In this document: positions 36,143 to 48,696 of the stretch, in pieces
Position numbering within the stretch: position 1 is the stretch's first letter
Layout: each line of letters begins with the position of its first letter
Assembly: GCA_950295325.1 (NCBI GenBank)
Contig: OX485809.1
Coordinates: 9,424,001 to 9,488,000 of the forward strand
Direction of reading: 5' to 3'
Source of the DNA: Polytrichum commune
Lineage: Eukaryota; Streptophyta; Polytrichopsida; Polytrichales; Polytrichaceae
Length of the DNA stretch: 64,000 nucleotides
Notes under the pieces: model-generated
What the model saw: only the letters and a program-made list of their open reading frames with translations
Databases searched by the model: none
Told to the model about the DNA's origin: nothing
Program-made: the position numbers and the translations under genes

Positions 36143-36618
36143 AAATACACCACACAATACGAAAAAGAAGAACAATCTTCTGAGGCGGAAATAGAGGTAG
36201 GTTTCACGAACGAAATCGTAAGAAAATAACTTTAAAATCAAAATAAATTTGGAGGTATGTAATGTATACTATTTTGTGCACGCCGAGAATACGATTCCAA
36301 CGGTATATAGCATAAACAAAATGATTTTGTTTTGCATGTTCTAGAGCCAAAAAAAACAATTAGAGCATCTTAGATTCTTCTAAAATCTTAAAAAAATGAA
36401 GATTTTATGCAGGAAATCTAATCATATTAATTTCAATAGACTTTGGCGATTTATGTAAAATTGATATCATCTCCAAAAATTCTGAAAAACATTGGAGTGA
36501 ATGGAAAGGCTATAATATATGCATTTGATTTTTTTCGGAAATAAATTAGAATATTTGAAAACATTATAGCAACTCCGGAAAGTGACTCAAATCAAGGTGT
36601 ATTTCTCTTCCAAATGGG

Positions 36619-36782
36619 TAGCCGTTAACGGCCACCCTTTTTATGATGCCAACTTCTATGTTCTAATTTAGGGTGGCCGTTAATGGCCACCCTTTGTATG
36701 ATGCTAACTTCTATTTTCTAGTTTAGGGTACCCGTTCTTGGGTTTCAGTCTTCATTTAACAACATATTTTTTTTGAAATAAA

Positions 36783-36813
<31 letters not shown>

Positions 36814-37510
36814 TTCTTATGTCTGTTCCATCTAAAAGTGTAGCCGTTAACGGCCACTCTTTTTATGATGCCAACTTTTGTGTTCTAGTTTAGGGTGGCC
36901 GTCAGCGGCCACCCTTTGTATGATGTTAATTTCTATTTTCAAGTTTAGGGTACATCTTCTTGGGTTTCAGTCTTCATTTAACAACATAATTTCTTTGAAA
37001 TAAAATCATATATATACATATATTTCTTATGTATGTTCCATCTAAAAGTGTGGCCGTTAACAGCCACCATTTTTATGATGCCAATTTCTGTGTTCTAGTT
37101 TAGGGTGGCCGTCAATGGCCATCCTTTGTATAATGCTAACTTCTATTTTCTAGTTTAGGATACCCCTTCTTGGATTTCAGTCTTCATTTAACAACATAAT
37201 TTCTTTGAAATAAAATCACATATATACATATATTTCTTATGTCTGTTCCATCTAAAAGTGTGGTTGTTAACGGCCATCCTTGGTTGCATCTCAATTTTAT
37301 TGGTATATAAGTTTATTTTTTCATGTATACACTCATTTCCACCCTTAATAAAATTTCATATTCTTTTCTATATATGTATTTTTTTCATCTATACACTCAT
37401 TTCCACCTTTATTAAAATTTTATATTATTTTCTATATATGTATTTTTCTTCATGTATACACTCATTTCCTTCATTTTTTTTCCTCCAACAAGGGTGGCCG
37501 TTAACGGCCA
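36619..37510. promoter_or_regulatory. array of eight palindromes between divergent MULE-1 genes
   Basis: Eight boxes fit the palindrome TGGCCGTTAACGGCCA with 0-3 changes. They start at 36619, 36674, 36841, 36896, 37051, 37106, 37261 and 37495. The first six form three pairs with 55-bp spacing, and the pairs repeat every 222 and then 210 bp as part of longer tandem units. These units also share TTTGTATGATG, CTTGGGTTTCAGTCTTCATT and GTTCCATCTAAAAGTG. The array lies between the minus-strand transposase (start near 36142) and the plus-strand DGNHRL gene (37686), where a shared promoter would be. An operator or transposase-binding role is inferred. An (AT)n run at 36784-36813 is inside the first unit. 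Confidence 0.6.
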
Positions 37511-37685
37511 TCCATATTGAAATTTCAGATTCTATTCTATATGTGGTTTTCCTTATGTATACTCTCACTTTCATAAATATTTTTGTATATTATTTTAATT
37601 TGCATATGTGATTTCTTTCATATGTATATATTTCTTTTAATTTAGTTTTATCTTTCATATGGATGATATTTTTGTGATTTAGATA

Positions 37686-38412
37686 TGGAAGTTGTACATC
37701 TTTCTGAAGATCAATTGCAATTGCAATTGCATGCATTTTCAAGAAAGAAACTGTCAACACATCTTCCCGTCTTGAACGGTTGAGGTATCAACCAAGGGCA
37801 AAATTAAAATTCAATATTCCACTATGTCGAATGGTTGCATTGTCTATTGTTAGATCTTTTTTGAAAAATAACGTTATAAACTTGGCTGCACATTTTGTTG
37901 CTTGTGGTTATATGAACGGCAACGGGGTTTTTTACGTGGCCTTGGAAAACAATGAGGGGAAAACAATAGATGTTACCGATAATATCATTGAACCATGGAG
38001 TGAAAATTGGGTACGGACAAATGATGCCTTTGAAAAAATATTGCAAACTGATGGGTACCTCGAAGTTTTCTCTTGCAAAATGTTTATGATGTGGGATGGA
38101 AACCACCGTTTGCAAACATGGTTGCCCATTATTAATCGAGATCATATACATGATCATGCTTGACATTATGCTGTTGAAAATATTATTTTGGACGTCAAGG
38201 GAGATATTGCAACCATGTTGGCAGCTTTACATGAAGTGATAATCTATCTTCCAGATGGTATGGATCATGTGCCCACTATTTTTTATTTTTTATATTTGAT
38301 TTCCAAGAACTTCAACAATTTAAACCTACTATCCGATTTATATCTACAATTCACTTTTGTTGTTCTTTATGTTTTGCACTTCGTAAATGTCACCCTCATA
38401 ATGGTGTTATGA
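37686..38412 (+). pseudogene. MULE-1 accessory gene with DGNHRL motif (ParB-like?)
   Basis: An ATG at 37686 follows a TTTAG that could be a splice acceptor. The frame stops after about 30 codons, then continues one frame over from about 37775 (LERLRYQPRAKLKFNIPLCR). It reads through NLAAHFVACGYMNGNGVFYV, IIEPWSENWVRTNDAFEKIL and KMFMMWDGNHRLQTWLP (about 38075-38125). A TGA at 38161-38163, where Trp would fit (HDHA*HYAVENIILD), is followed in frame by KGDIATMLAALHEVI. DGNHRL resembles the DGxHR motif of ParB/sulfiredoxin-type domains; that is a motif resemblance only. No protein of this kind is a standard MULE component that I know by function. It lies divergent to the transposase inside the same element. 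One frameshift and one stop make it inactive. Confidence 0.55.
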
Positions 38413-38943
38413 TGTATTCAAATTTTACATTGATGTGTATTATAGTGAGACATTCTAACATGCTACATTTATTTTCAACATGAGTTTGCTTACACATTGT
38501 CTCCAATTACATTATTATTATCTCAACAGTTGAATGTATATTAGTTCATTTTTTATACAAAATTGTTATAGCAACATTCTCATTTGTTGCTCATTTGGAC
38601 TATAGACCCTTACATATAATTCCACAATCATAGGCCCCCAACGGATTTACAAACCATAACCGGGAAAAAATTGAAGGCTCACAGGTTCACACTCACATGC
38701 TCACATACTAGCAACCCCGAGTCATGTACATATTGGTATTTTTCATTGCTCACTACTTGCAATCTAGCATTCATATTGTTTGTCCTCCCCAATCTTCTTA
38801 TTATTGAACCCTAAAAATTTATTTCTTTAGGCCACGGTTATAGGATACTAGGGGTCTTATTACCAAATATTTTGTTTTCTTCACCGCTCACAAATTACCG
38901 CTCACTGCTCACCGCTCACAAGATAGCACTCCCCCCCTAGGGG

Positions 38944-39595
38944 ATAGACTCTTTGTTGGATACCTAGGTACAAACTCCGAGCATATTCGTCTCCCAATAC
39001 CTACCATCAGGGTTGGGGTAAAAATCTACCTCTAAGTTTATTGACTATCCATACTAACTCACGATCAATAAACAAATTTAGAATCTATGACCCTAATTAA
39101 GTGTTATAACATGACCAAAAATAACAATCTCAAGACTCTACATAGGAATGAATGTTTTTTCCCTCCCCGAGGTTAAGAGATGTGAATATGTAGCCACTCG
39201 GATCTTCATTTCTCTCCCAACAAATTTGTAAAGCAGTAGATATTCATTTTTATGCACTCTATGCTTGGGGAGGTCACTTCCTCTTAATTAATTATACACA
39301 TGTGATAATATAGTAAGTAGGGGGGGTGTCTTTACCAACTAGAATGGATTACAAGACATGCTAATTTCCAAATGATGGTAAATTGGTGTGCTCATTGGCA
39401 CCCTATGGGTAGCTATAAATTATTGAACAATTTAATTTATGGTGCCCTATCTTGCTTATATATAATAAAAATTACCCAATTTCCCAAAGTTCTTGAAGTA
39501 TATCATTAACTATGAGCCTTGCAAGTACACTTACAAAACAAGGAAAACAAACAAACTCTAGGGTTCAAGGTTTATGATTTGAAATCATAAGTAAG
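38944..39595. other. spacer between the two MULEs
   Basis: About 650 bp of AT-rich sequence with no frame or repeat of note. It is the unoccupied host DNA between two independent insertions. Confidence 0.5.
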
Positions 39596-39984
39596 CCTAG
39601 TGCACATGAAGCTAAAACATGAGGAATGAGTAGTGAATGGTAACACATGAATATTGGCGCCAAATTAGTAAATGTGCACAATTTTAGGATACATATTTTT
39701 AAATTGGTACTTGCATTTTTTTTTCAAAATTTTTAATTTTAAAGTATTTTCATTTTAATTGAACAATAGTGAAGGGAGCTTATTACCATGCACACTTCAT
39801 AAAACTATTAGCCCTTTGTTGATTTTTATTATAACAATCCACACCAATACATGTTGCTCACTGTAATTCTCATACATGCGGTTGAACACAACACTGGAAT
39901 TATTATTTACATAATTTCACAACACCTGCAAGTTCAAGTAGCCATAATACCTCGTTGTATGAGTACATTGGAGCATGAGTGAAC

Positions 39985-41315
39985 TTGTCACTATCCTAAT
40001 CCACCTTGTAAAGAAATCTAAACACATAATAAAGATGTCTACAATGCACCCATTTCCTTTTCTTTCCTAAAGATTGAAATGTCATTTTTATGAAGTCAAG
40101 GCTTGTACAATGCGGTATGTGCCAATTTTAATATGGTATGTCATATCTTCCTTGAAGACAATGTTGATTAACACTACATATCCTAGATATAAAATGGCAA
40201 TGACTCCAACCACATAGTAACCGCTCATAAGTCTGGCACTCTCCCATGTGTTTTTGTAATTTGCCATCGGTGTTGCTAGATTGTGACGCACTAGTTTCCA
40301 AACTTGGAAGTTGGATGTGCATATGGGTTTAGTGGTGCACGGAAACCCGTGCAAGGGATTGTGAGTGTCGCAATTGTAAAAAGCCTACGCCGAGGTGGGA
40401 ACCCGGCCTCTTCGAATGCCAATACCACCTGCCTTAAGAGATTGGTACTTATATTCACCAGCCATTGTATTGCATAATACATAAAGGTGATGCACTTATA
40501 AGAATCATATGACCACCTCATGGCCATCAATGGAAATGCAAGAATCCCAACCACTTGGAGAGGCCGATAATGCATTTTACTATGGTAGCTCTAGATGACA
40601 ACCACTATGAACAAATGCCATTATATTTAGTTTCACCTTTGTTCATTGTTTTTGCGTCCTTGTAATCCTTGCATAGTTGCTTGTGCTAAAATTACAAAGA
40701 TGCCTTGATACATTTTTGTGTCACTTTATCCAAGCATTGCCACCAATTCAAGATTTTTTCCCAAAAGAAAGTATAAGCCGCGTCATCTTCAAATGGAATG
40801 TCACAACACGTAATGGTCAGTACCTTATATTACACATGGCATGCAAGGGTGGTCCAATCCTTCAAACATTTGACATGGTCAAACAATATCTATGAATTCT
40901 TTATATCTCCTTCCACTTGTATACGCTTAATAAAATCCATACCACTCCCTACAAGATCTATTAACATTTTCAAGACAAATACTTTGTCTTTGGATTGTCC
41001 TGAGAATTTATTGCCATGAACGTACTTGAAATCCGAATGGTCTTTGAGTTCCACAATATTGTCCATCCTACCTATTTCACTACGAACAAAATGCTTTGAG
41101 CTTGATATAAAGTTGTGACAACTTGGGAAAGCAAGAATACTAAACTTACCTATGACGGACTCCATGAACAAATCTCCTAGGTGATGTCCTTCACCATTTG
41201 ATGGGGATTTGAGGAAATAGTCTTCTAGAAATTGTTTGCTTGTTGTTATTAGTATAGTAGAGCTCTTAGCAGTGGGTGTTTTCATGACCTCATTGGCAAC
41301 GTATTGGTAAGCCAA
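39985..41315 (-). pseudogene. MULE-2 transposase remnant with internal deletion
   Basis: The minus strand begins with a 141-codon frame (41315-40890: FSILAFPSCHNFISSS, HSDFKYVHGNKFSGQSKDKV). It then shows frame-shifted blocks: IPFEDDAAYTFFWEKILNWW, CKDYKDAKTM and GLSKWLGFLHFH, each with a counterpart in MULE-1 or extending further N-terminal than MULE-1 preserves. Next comes ISTNLLRQVVLAFEEAGFPP with RRRLFTIA, matching MULE-1 near 34950-34860. The roughly 850 bp of MULE-1 between these blocks is missing here. The SWIM finger region is badly decayed (the counterpart of CTCPDF reads RIVQALTS at about 40100). Inactive. Confidence 0.6.
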
Positions 41316-44300
41316 GTCAAGTAACGCACATCATGTATCATTTGACACATGATGTTAATGACACCAAGATGTATACAAGCCTTTGACATTCTAGAGGATG
41401 TGGAATGAACATATTATGTAGGAGCATAACATAATGCAATACACACTCGTGTGGAACAACATACCTTACAATCTAATCTTGATTTTTGGGGACAATATTT
41501 CTCATAGAAAATAGGACAAGGGTCGATTTAATCCATTTGGTATAATAGTAAACATCTTTATTGTGATACAAGTATTAATAATATTTATTTGTGCACCGCA
41601 GATGATTGGTACCAAAAAAAAATCTTGAAAGAGAATCCAAAATAAATTTAGATATTTGTTATTTTTGTTGTTCATCAAAGGTGTCCTTCACACATTTAAT
41701 CCATACCATCTATGGGACAACTATACGCACTAAGAATGCCCATCGATACTGGGCACAACACAAACAAAACATCACCCTGAAAAGATAGTAGCAAATACTT
41801 GATATCATACATCTAAAATTTCAAAATCAATAGTGGTAAGATCAGATTTAGACCTTCTCCTATACTATGTCAATTTCAATGCATCAATAATATTCAAGCC
41901 CGAAGAGGATTAAGAAGGGTAAAAAGATGGAGATGGAGATCCATGGTGAGCCAATTTTATGTACAACGGACTTTAATGGGTTGTATTAACATCCATAGAA
42001 ACCAAGACTAGAGTGAGAATCCTAGCCCAAGAAAGAAAAGATGAACTTTCAAAAAGATGAACAATAGGACAAACATCATCATCCAAATCGAATAATACAA
42101 GAACATTACTATCACGGTTCTATCTTAACAATGCCACACTAGACACTTTGACAATGGATGTGCTAGACTAGTCTTGTTTGTTAACATAATAGTGGATACC
42201 TCTAGAAATCTTAAGGACTTATAACTATAAATGATCATGAACTTAATATCCAAAATTTCCCATTCATAGTCATATTCTTTTGCAGCAACACTATTTATGA
42301 AATATCACCATCCACATAATGCATATTTTGCTCCATGTAAATGGCTTATATTTGGAGATGGAATCTCAAATTAAGCAAATCCTTCAAGACACTCATATTA
42401 TCATTATCCTCAAGAGGCAAAATAAAAGCTACAAAGGATCTGTAATAGTAAGCATTGAGAAGCAAAAAATAACTTAAGACATATTGGAGTATGTAATTGA
42501 GGCACTATTTATATTGGCAGTATGTGGTAAATTTACTTGAATTAATATGGTTGAACATGGACGTAACATAAGAATAACAACACAAAGAAAATCCAGCCCA
42601 CTACATTATTCCAAAAAGAATATATTATTTACAAAAACTAAACCAAATTAATTATTTTCATGGTAATTATTCTACAAACATGTGCAACAATCCATAATGC
42701 CAAATAAAATGAAAAAAACTTATAAATTTAACACCTATAAATATAATCATTGTCAATCAATAGAATAGAATGGGAAAAAAATCACATAGAAAAGTCGCCG
42801 TGTGGAAGGGTATGGAAAATAATTATAATAGATCTATAAAAAAAGTGAAGGGACATCCGCAAACCAAACCATACCCCTTGAATTTAATTATGAAGTTGTT
42901 AGTTGGGGCTAGGTATGATCAGCCAACTTGTAATTTCTTGTCCTACAAGTTGGGATCTTGGAGCAAAAAATATATGAGATAGATTGTAGATCACTAAAAT
43001 AACAAAAAAATAAATTATTATGTCTAATCATCTTGAAATAAATTTTTGAATCAACATAATAAAATAAGACACAAATAAGATTCATAATATATATGTAGTA
43101 GTATGCATCAAACTTTAAATGAATATGATATGATGTGCATTGTGTAGCGATTCAATTTTAGCATCACAATTAAAAGAGGTAGAACATCAAGAAAATAGTA
43201 CGCAATTGAATGGTAGAGAAAAGATAGGAAAAGAATTGTAATCTACAACAAGGAGAGTTTGAGAACAAACAAATAATATGAAGAAAAAAATTGAAAAAAA
43301 TAAAAAATAAAAAATCCTACACAATATTCCACAAATATTTTGATGATTTAGCATAAACGCAAAGGAATATGAAGTTTTGTGATTTGGAACAAGAAAATGA
43401 TGATACTAGGATGTCACAAAAAGATGAAAACAACACCAAGAACGAACCTAATGTACATGAAGCCATAAATCAATTCCATAGCGTAAGTATACACCTTGAA
43501 CTTTTATGTTTCAAAGAAATCAGAGTGATAGAAAATCATAATAATTGTATCTAAGAAGTAAAATAAAAATTATAGATATCCAACTGATATGTTAATGCAA
43601 CAATTAAAGGAGCAGTTGGATGTATTGGAGGCAAAATCAATATTGTAGAGATAAAACATTTAAAATATAGGAATTAAAAATGGAAAATGTTCGTAAGACC
43701 ACAAGGCATATTCACGGCCACACCAATACCCTTGTGCTACAAAACAAAAACAATTATGAGTGCACAAGGCAAATTAGTGGCTCTGCCAATATCCTTGTAT
43801 TACCAAAACAAAAATTTATGAAAGCACTCGGGCCCATCGTCTAAATAGTCATGTCATGCATCAAATTTCATTCATTAAAATTTTATGCATAAGAGGTAGA
43901 AATTTTGAAATGCAGGTTATTATCCCATTGAACATTGAGAGAAGGGAAGATGAGAGGAAGGACACTGTATAAAATTAGTCAAGTAACAAAAGCGATCGTA
44001 GACAAGTGGAGATGTTGCTAATTGATGAAAATGAAACATAGTAGTGTTTGAGATAAATGTTGTTCTTGTTTTTTTTGTTTTTTTAAATAAATTCAATATT
44101 GGTGGATTTATATTTTAGCAAGCGATTTTATTAAATTATGAAACTAACTTGGATGAAGTTTAGATATTTTTAGTATATATTTTTAAATTATATAAATGTA
44201 CTTGGTTTGTTGTGTGATTCTTAAGTATTAATGCTAGTTTATGAGAGATCCTTAAAGTTTTTTGTTTTTGTTGGACTTTACATTTGTAACCCAATGTACA

Positions 44301-45599
44301 CCCTCAATATTTTTTTCTTTTTTTCTTTTGTGATGCATCTTCAATTATAATATTTTAAGGATCCAGGAAAATTTAAAATATTGATTTTAAAAATGGAATA
44401 ATTTGGAGCATTGTTTTTATTGTACATCCCATTCATATAAAGTATCTTCAAATGATTTAATTTTTTAGTGTTGAGAATTTGTTAAATTGGCTTATAAGCA
44501 CAATAATTCATTGAATTCTATTATTAAATCAACCTCTTCTCATATAAAAATAAATGCACTTTAAATTGATCATAAGTTTGATTCAGGATCAATGATTGAA
44601 AAGCTTCGGTTTCAATCATCTTCAAAGTCAAAGTTTTTCATTCATTTATGTCGTGTATTTTCAATGCCTTTGGTTTGGTTTTTTTTAATATCAAATATCT
44701 TGAAATTAAAGAAATGATTTATTCACTAGTATAAAATAAAAGTGCAATATTTTACATCTAATTAAGCAACTATCACCTAAAAACTTAAATTATCACTTCA
44801 TAGTTATTAGATTCTTGGAGTGTACATTGTCATTAAAAAAGAGGATTGGGTTTGGGATGGGAATCATTATTTACAATCATGAAAGTCAATTTTCAGTAAG
44901 CTTCATTTTAGAGATTCAAACTGGCACATTTTTGTGGATTGCATTTTGTCAAATTCATCATCAATGATTGTTGTGCGGTTCACTACAATGCGTAATCTAA
45001 ACATGTAATTTTTTCTCCATATATTCTGAATATTTATAATTTATTTTTATGTTGAAATTTTAATTGTAAGCTATGTATTTTATTTTTATGAATTATACTA
45101 ATCTTAGTTTAGAATATGAATTGTTGGCTCAAGTTAAATATCATTATGATTTATGTTATGATGAACCTCAAATGAATTAAAAAATTTCAACATTTTGTGA
45201 CATAAAAAGTGGACCCCAACAAAAAAGGTAAGTGGTTGGAACTTTGAAATTATACTCTTACGTTTTGGATGTCATTGAACTTCTCTAAGATGCTTATTTC
45301 TAATGAGGCTTTTGATCTTTGATAACATAAATCAATTTATTGAAGTCAAGTATAATTTTTTTGTAAACATATGTTTTCTTATTATAAGTTTTCTTAGTAA
45401 TGTTTGGATTTTTATTTTTAGTTTAAATTTTTATCTTTAAATTTTATGCAACAGTTGGCTAAAACAATCCTTGTGTTCTATGATTTCATAATTTATGAAA
45501 TGAGCATCACCTTTAAGATCACCCCAAATAGAGAAAAATCTTTGTCATTTTTTGTTGATTATATTAAGGCTTTGAAGGTTACTTGTTGATAAACTATTT
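41316..45599. other. AT-rich interior of MULE-2, no gene recognised
   Basis: Very AT-rich. The frames at 42770-42982 and 43369-43554 are short and unassigned. The palindrome array of MULE-1 is not present. Confidence 0.45.
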
Positions 45600-47050
45600 G
45601 TTTCAAAATGTTTAGGTTGAATAATGGTATTATGAAAAACAAGCCTTTTGATAAGCAACCTGATGAACTTCAATCTATATGGCATGTTGTTGACAAGAAC
45701 TCACTTTATTTTTTATGCTTGATGTTCAATATTCATATTTTTTGTTTCATATTTTAGAAGTCTTTTAACTTTGATTTTAATTTCTTAATTTTTACAAATA
45801 CTTTAAGCGTGTGCTACTCTCTCTCAAAGCTTTTGATAGTTTCAAGTATGTTCAAATTCTATGTTCACTCTTGAAATATGCAAACATTGGGTTGAGGTCC
45901 ATTGGTATGAAAGTGGATGGTTTTTGGATTGTTCAAGTGTCTGAACAATCTTAAAACATTATATTGAACTTACATTAGTTGTATTTATGTTATCTAGGTT
46001 GGTGCACATTGCACTTTCCACTTTTAAGATGTTCAAAAATCAACACCAAGAGTTGATTTAGTTTGCAAATATACCGGAGGGGCTTCATATGCCTAGAATC
46101 TTAATATTTTCTTCTTTAATACATTTCTGGAATGCAAAGTCCAATGAATTTCTTCTTGTTCCAATATTATTTTGTATGCAATATCTTCATAACAATGATG
46201 CTTTGACCATGAAGATCCAAAGTGATAAAAGAGTGGTCTTTTATTTTTTAATTATAATTTCAAGGTTGGTCATGAACCTAGGATTTGTGTGAACATACTT
46301 TATTTGGCCAATCTTTGGAATCCAAACAAAATGGTTTGTCTAAAAAAAATTTTTGTTCACATTTTTCCTTAGTTTCATGAATCATTTTTGTTTGTGTGCA
46401 TTATATTATGATTGGTTGTTATTTTACTTATTTTACATTTATTTTGCAGACAATCAAGTTCACATCATTTTTTTTAAATTTTTTTTTGTAATACTTTTAG
46501 ATTCAAATGCATGCCTTTGTCTTTTCAAATGAATATTGATAGAGATCTTTCAAAAAATAGTGTGGATTTGGATGGTGATGTTTTGTACAACTTCACAGTT
46601 ACTACTTCTCAATTGATGAGAGATAATGGTTTCAGACCATAGAGGGGCTCACAAGAAAAACATCCATTGTTTATCCAAGTTCAAATTGATGCTTTGTCAA
46701 TACATAAAGGCATTATCGTAGACCTTATTTCATTCAACGAGACAAATCGATGTTTTTTTTTAATGTTTTTAATGTAACTTCAATACAAAGTTCTAACATG
46801 CACTCATTGATTGTTCTCTTGATAATTTTGCATGTCTTTGACAAGACACTCTATACATGTTTGCCACACTTTGAAGCATCATCTCTTGGCATTAGAAGGT
46901 GACAAAGATTTTTTGATTCCATCTTGAAGCCCTTGATTACACAAGTCTCTTTAGTTATTGGCAAAGACATCGATTTTGAAGATTCATATGTCTCTCCAAT
47001 TCTTAATCTTGAGGTCATTAATCTATTAAGTGAGTAAGTTCAGCTTGTTT
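45600..47050 (+). pseudogene. possible captured, spliced gene fragments in MULE-2
   Basis: Several plus-strand blocks look like exons separated by T-rich introns: about 45612-45720 (LNNGIMKNKPFDKQPDELQS), 45805-45950 (LKAFDSFKYVQILCSLLKYA ... VSEQS), 45998-46245 (FANIPEGLHMPR ... NNDALTMKIQSDKRVVF, one in-frame stop) and 46510-46640 (SVDLDGDVLYNFTVTTSQLM). Block edges often coincide with TTTT..AG or GT. I cannot identify the protein. MULEs are known to capture host gene pieces, which would suit this. Not certain to be coding. Confidence 0.3.
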
Positions 47051-48691
47051 ATCTTGTTTAAATGCTTCATTAGGTTGATTTCATACTTAAAGCATATTGT
47101 ATATGTATATTATAAAATTATTATGAAGACGTTAATAAATATTAAGATATATGTGTTGTGATGTGGCAATAATGTGACACCACAATGCCGCCTATGTTGG
47201 CGGTCTTTTTTTAAAGATTCAAGATTTCTTGCAAGTCCCCGCATTTTGTTCAACATCCATCACTGCAGTTTTGAATGATGATAAGTTTTTTGTTAGCACA
47301 TGTTCAATTATCATAACGGAAGGTTTCAATATTGATATCATTTGTTTAATATACATTCACTTATGTACTACCTTAAAGATACACATGTTTTGTGTCCAAC
47401 TCTATTTTCTTTGCACTCTCTTTATTTGTGTGGTATTATTGATCTAGTACGATTAGGTATCCTTTGTAATAGATATTGTTTCATTTTTTTACTATAAATG
47501 TCAATGATAATCATTATCTTCACTTCACCTTTGTGCATTCCACTACCAAAGGGCATACAATACCACTATGAAAATTTCTATATGATATACATATACATAT
47601 ATACATGTTTATATTGTTCTATTCTTGTTGTTCATTGCTTACAATCTAGCATTCATGTTGTTTACCCTCGCTACCCTTCTTATTACTAAACCTTAAAATT
47701 GATATTATTCATGCCAAAAAACCACAATTATAGGATACTAATGGGCCTATTACCAAATATTTGGCCTTCCTCACAACTCACAAGTTATCACTCATCGCTC
47801 ACCACCTAGTGCAAAGCAACATAATAGTGCATTAACAACAAATGTGAATTACATGTACATGTCATAAACAAAACAAGACAAGACAAGAGTAAAAGTTGTG
47901 TTCATTAACACATTTTAGAGGGTTTCAATAGTATGGCATACTTAGAGATCTTGACGTCATGCTTTCAAGGCTAACCAAATGTGTCTAAAAGTCACAATTG
48001 CAAAATTCCCACATTCCCTGACACAAATCCCTCCCCATGCACACCAAAATCTAGAAATGTCGATTTCAATCCAGATTGGAAGAAAAACTAATGTGATACC
48101 GTACCACCATAGCTAGCTCGTGCACCTCAAAACGAATATTTCTTTATTTATTGAAAAATAAGGTTCGTCAACGAAAAATATAATTTATGCAATTTCGTCA
48201 ATCCTATGATTTTTAAAAGATTAATTCGTATTTTCGTTGAGGTCCAATAGTTGTGCAAGTAGGTTGTTGTTTTTTTCATTCATTTGTGGCAGCTTCTTGG
48301 CCTTAGACCTAAGTATCCACCTTAACTTTAATTAGAGCGGCTCTTGTTCGTCTTTGCACAATGTATGTGTTAGGTCTTTTGTATGTATTTGCACTTTGAT
48401 ATGTGTGAGAAGAGTGTTAGAAATGACACCAAAACAACGACATGTTGATTTTTCTTTTATCCCTATTAGCAAGGAAGAGAGGGAGATGGATATAGAGAGA
48501 AACTTCTAACCCAAGAACACCAACTGACGCAACAAGCATTCAAACTAGAACAACACTTGAAATCAATGCCACCAGCTTCTCAACCAAAGGAAACAAGCAA
48601 ATAAGGTTACACAATAAACACCTCAAACTGTAACAAGATTGATGTGTACGAACAATATTCGTTTGTTCCCCCAACCCGCATATTTTCATAC
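47051..48691. other. MULE-2 right end and spacer, no gene
   Basis: 47600-47804 is the right subterminal region of MULE-2, alignable to 38730-38933. From 47814 to 48691 there is ordinary AT-rich spacer up to the solo LTR. No frame of interest. Confidence 0.5.
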
Positions 48692-48696
48692 TAGTC

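Larger units (their letters stand above)
33484..38933. mobile_element. Mutator-like element MULE-1, two divergent genes
   Basis: The left tip GAGAGGGAAGCTATCTTATGAGCG-like text (33484 onward) matches the inverse of the right tip (GGGAGTGCTATCTTGTGAGCG read from 38933). The tips continue as short tandem GTGAGCGGT/GTGAGCAGT units. A 9-bp direct repeat, CCCCTAGGG, flanks the element (33475-33483, 38934-38942), the Mutator duplication length; because CCCCTAGGGG is palindromic, the boundary may shift by one base. The 5450-bp interior carries a minus-strand SWIM-type transposase pseudogene, a plus-strand DGNHRL pseudogene and a palindrome array between them. Subterminal text (TTATAGGATACTA, TTATTACCAAATATTT) is shared with MULE-2. 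Confidence 0.8.
39605..47804. mobile_element. Mutator-like element MULE-2
   Basis: A perfect 9-bp direct repeat, CCTAGTGCA, flanks the element (39596-39604 and 47805-47813). The left tip (GAAGCTAAAACATGAGGAATGAGTAG) and the inverse of the right tip (TGGTGAGCGATGAGTGATAAC) are degenerate versions of the MULE-1 tips. Subterminal blocks align with MULE-1 at both ends: AATCTAAACACATAATAAAGATG at the left, and TTATAGGATACTA plus ATTACCAAATATTTGG at the right. At 8.2 kb it is longer than MULE-1 but older-looking. It retains a transposase remnant at its left end and a large AT-rich interior. Confidence 0.8.
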
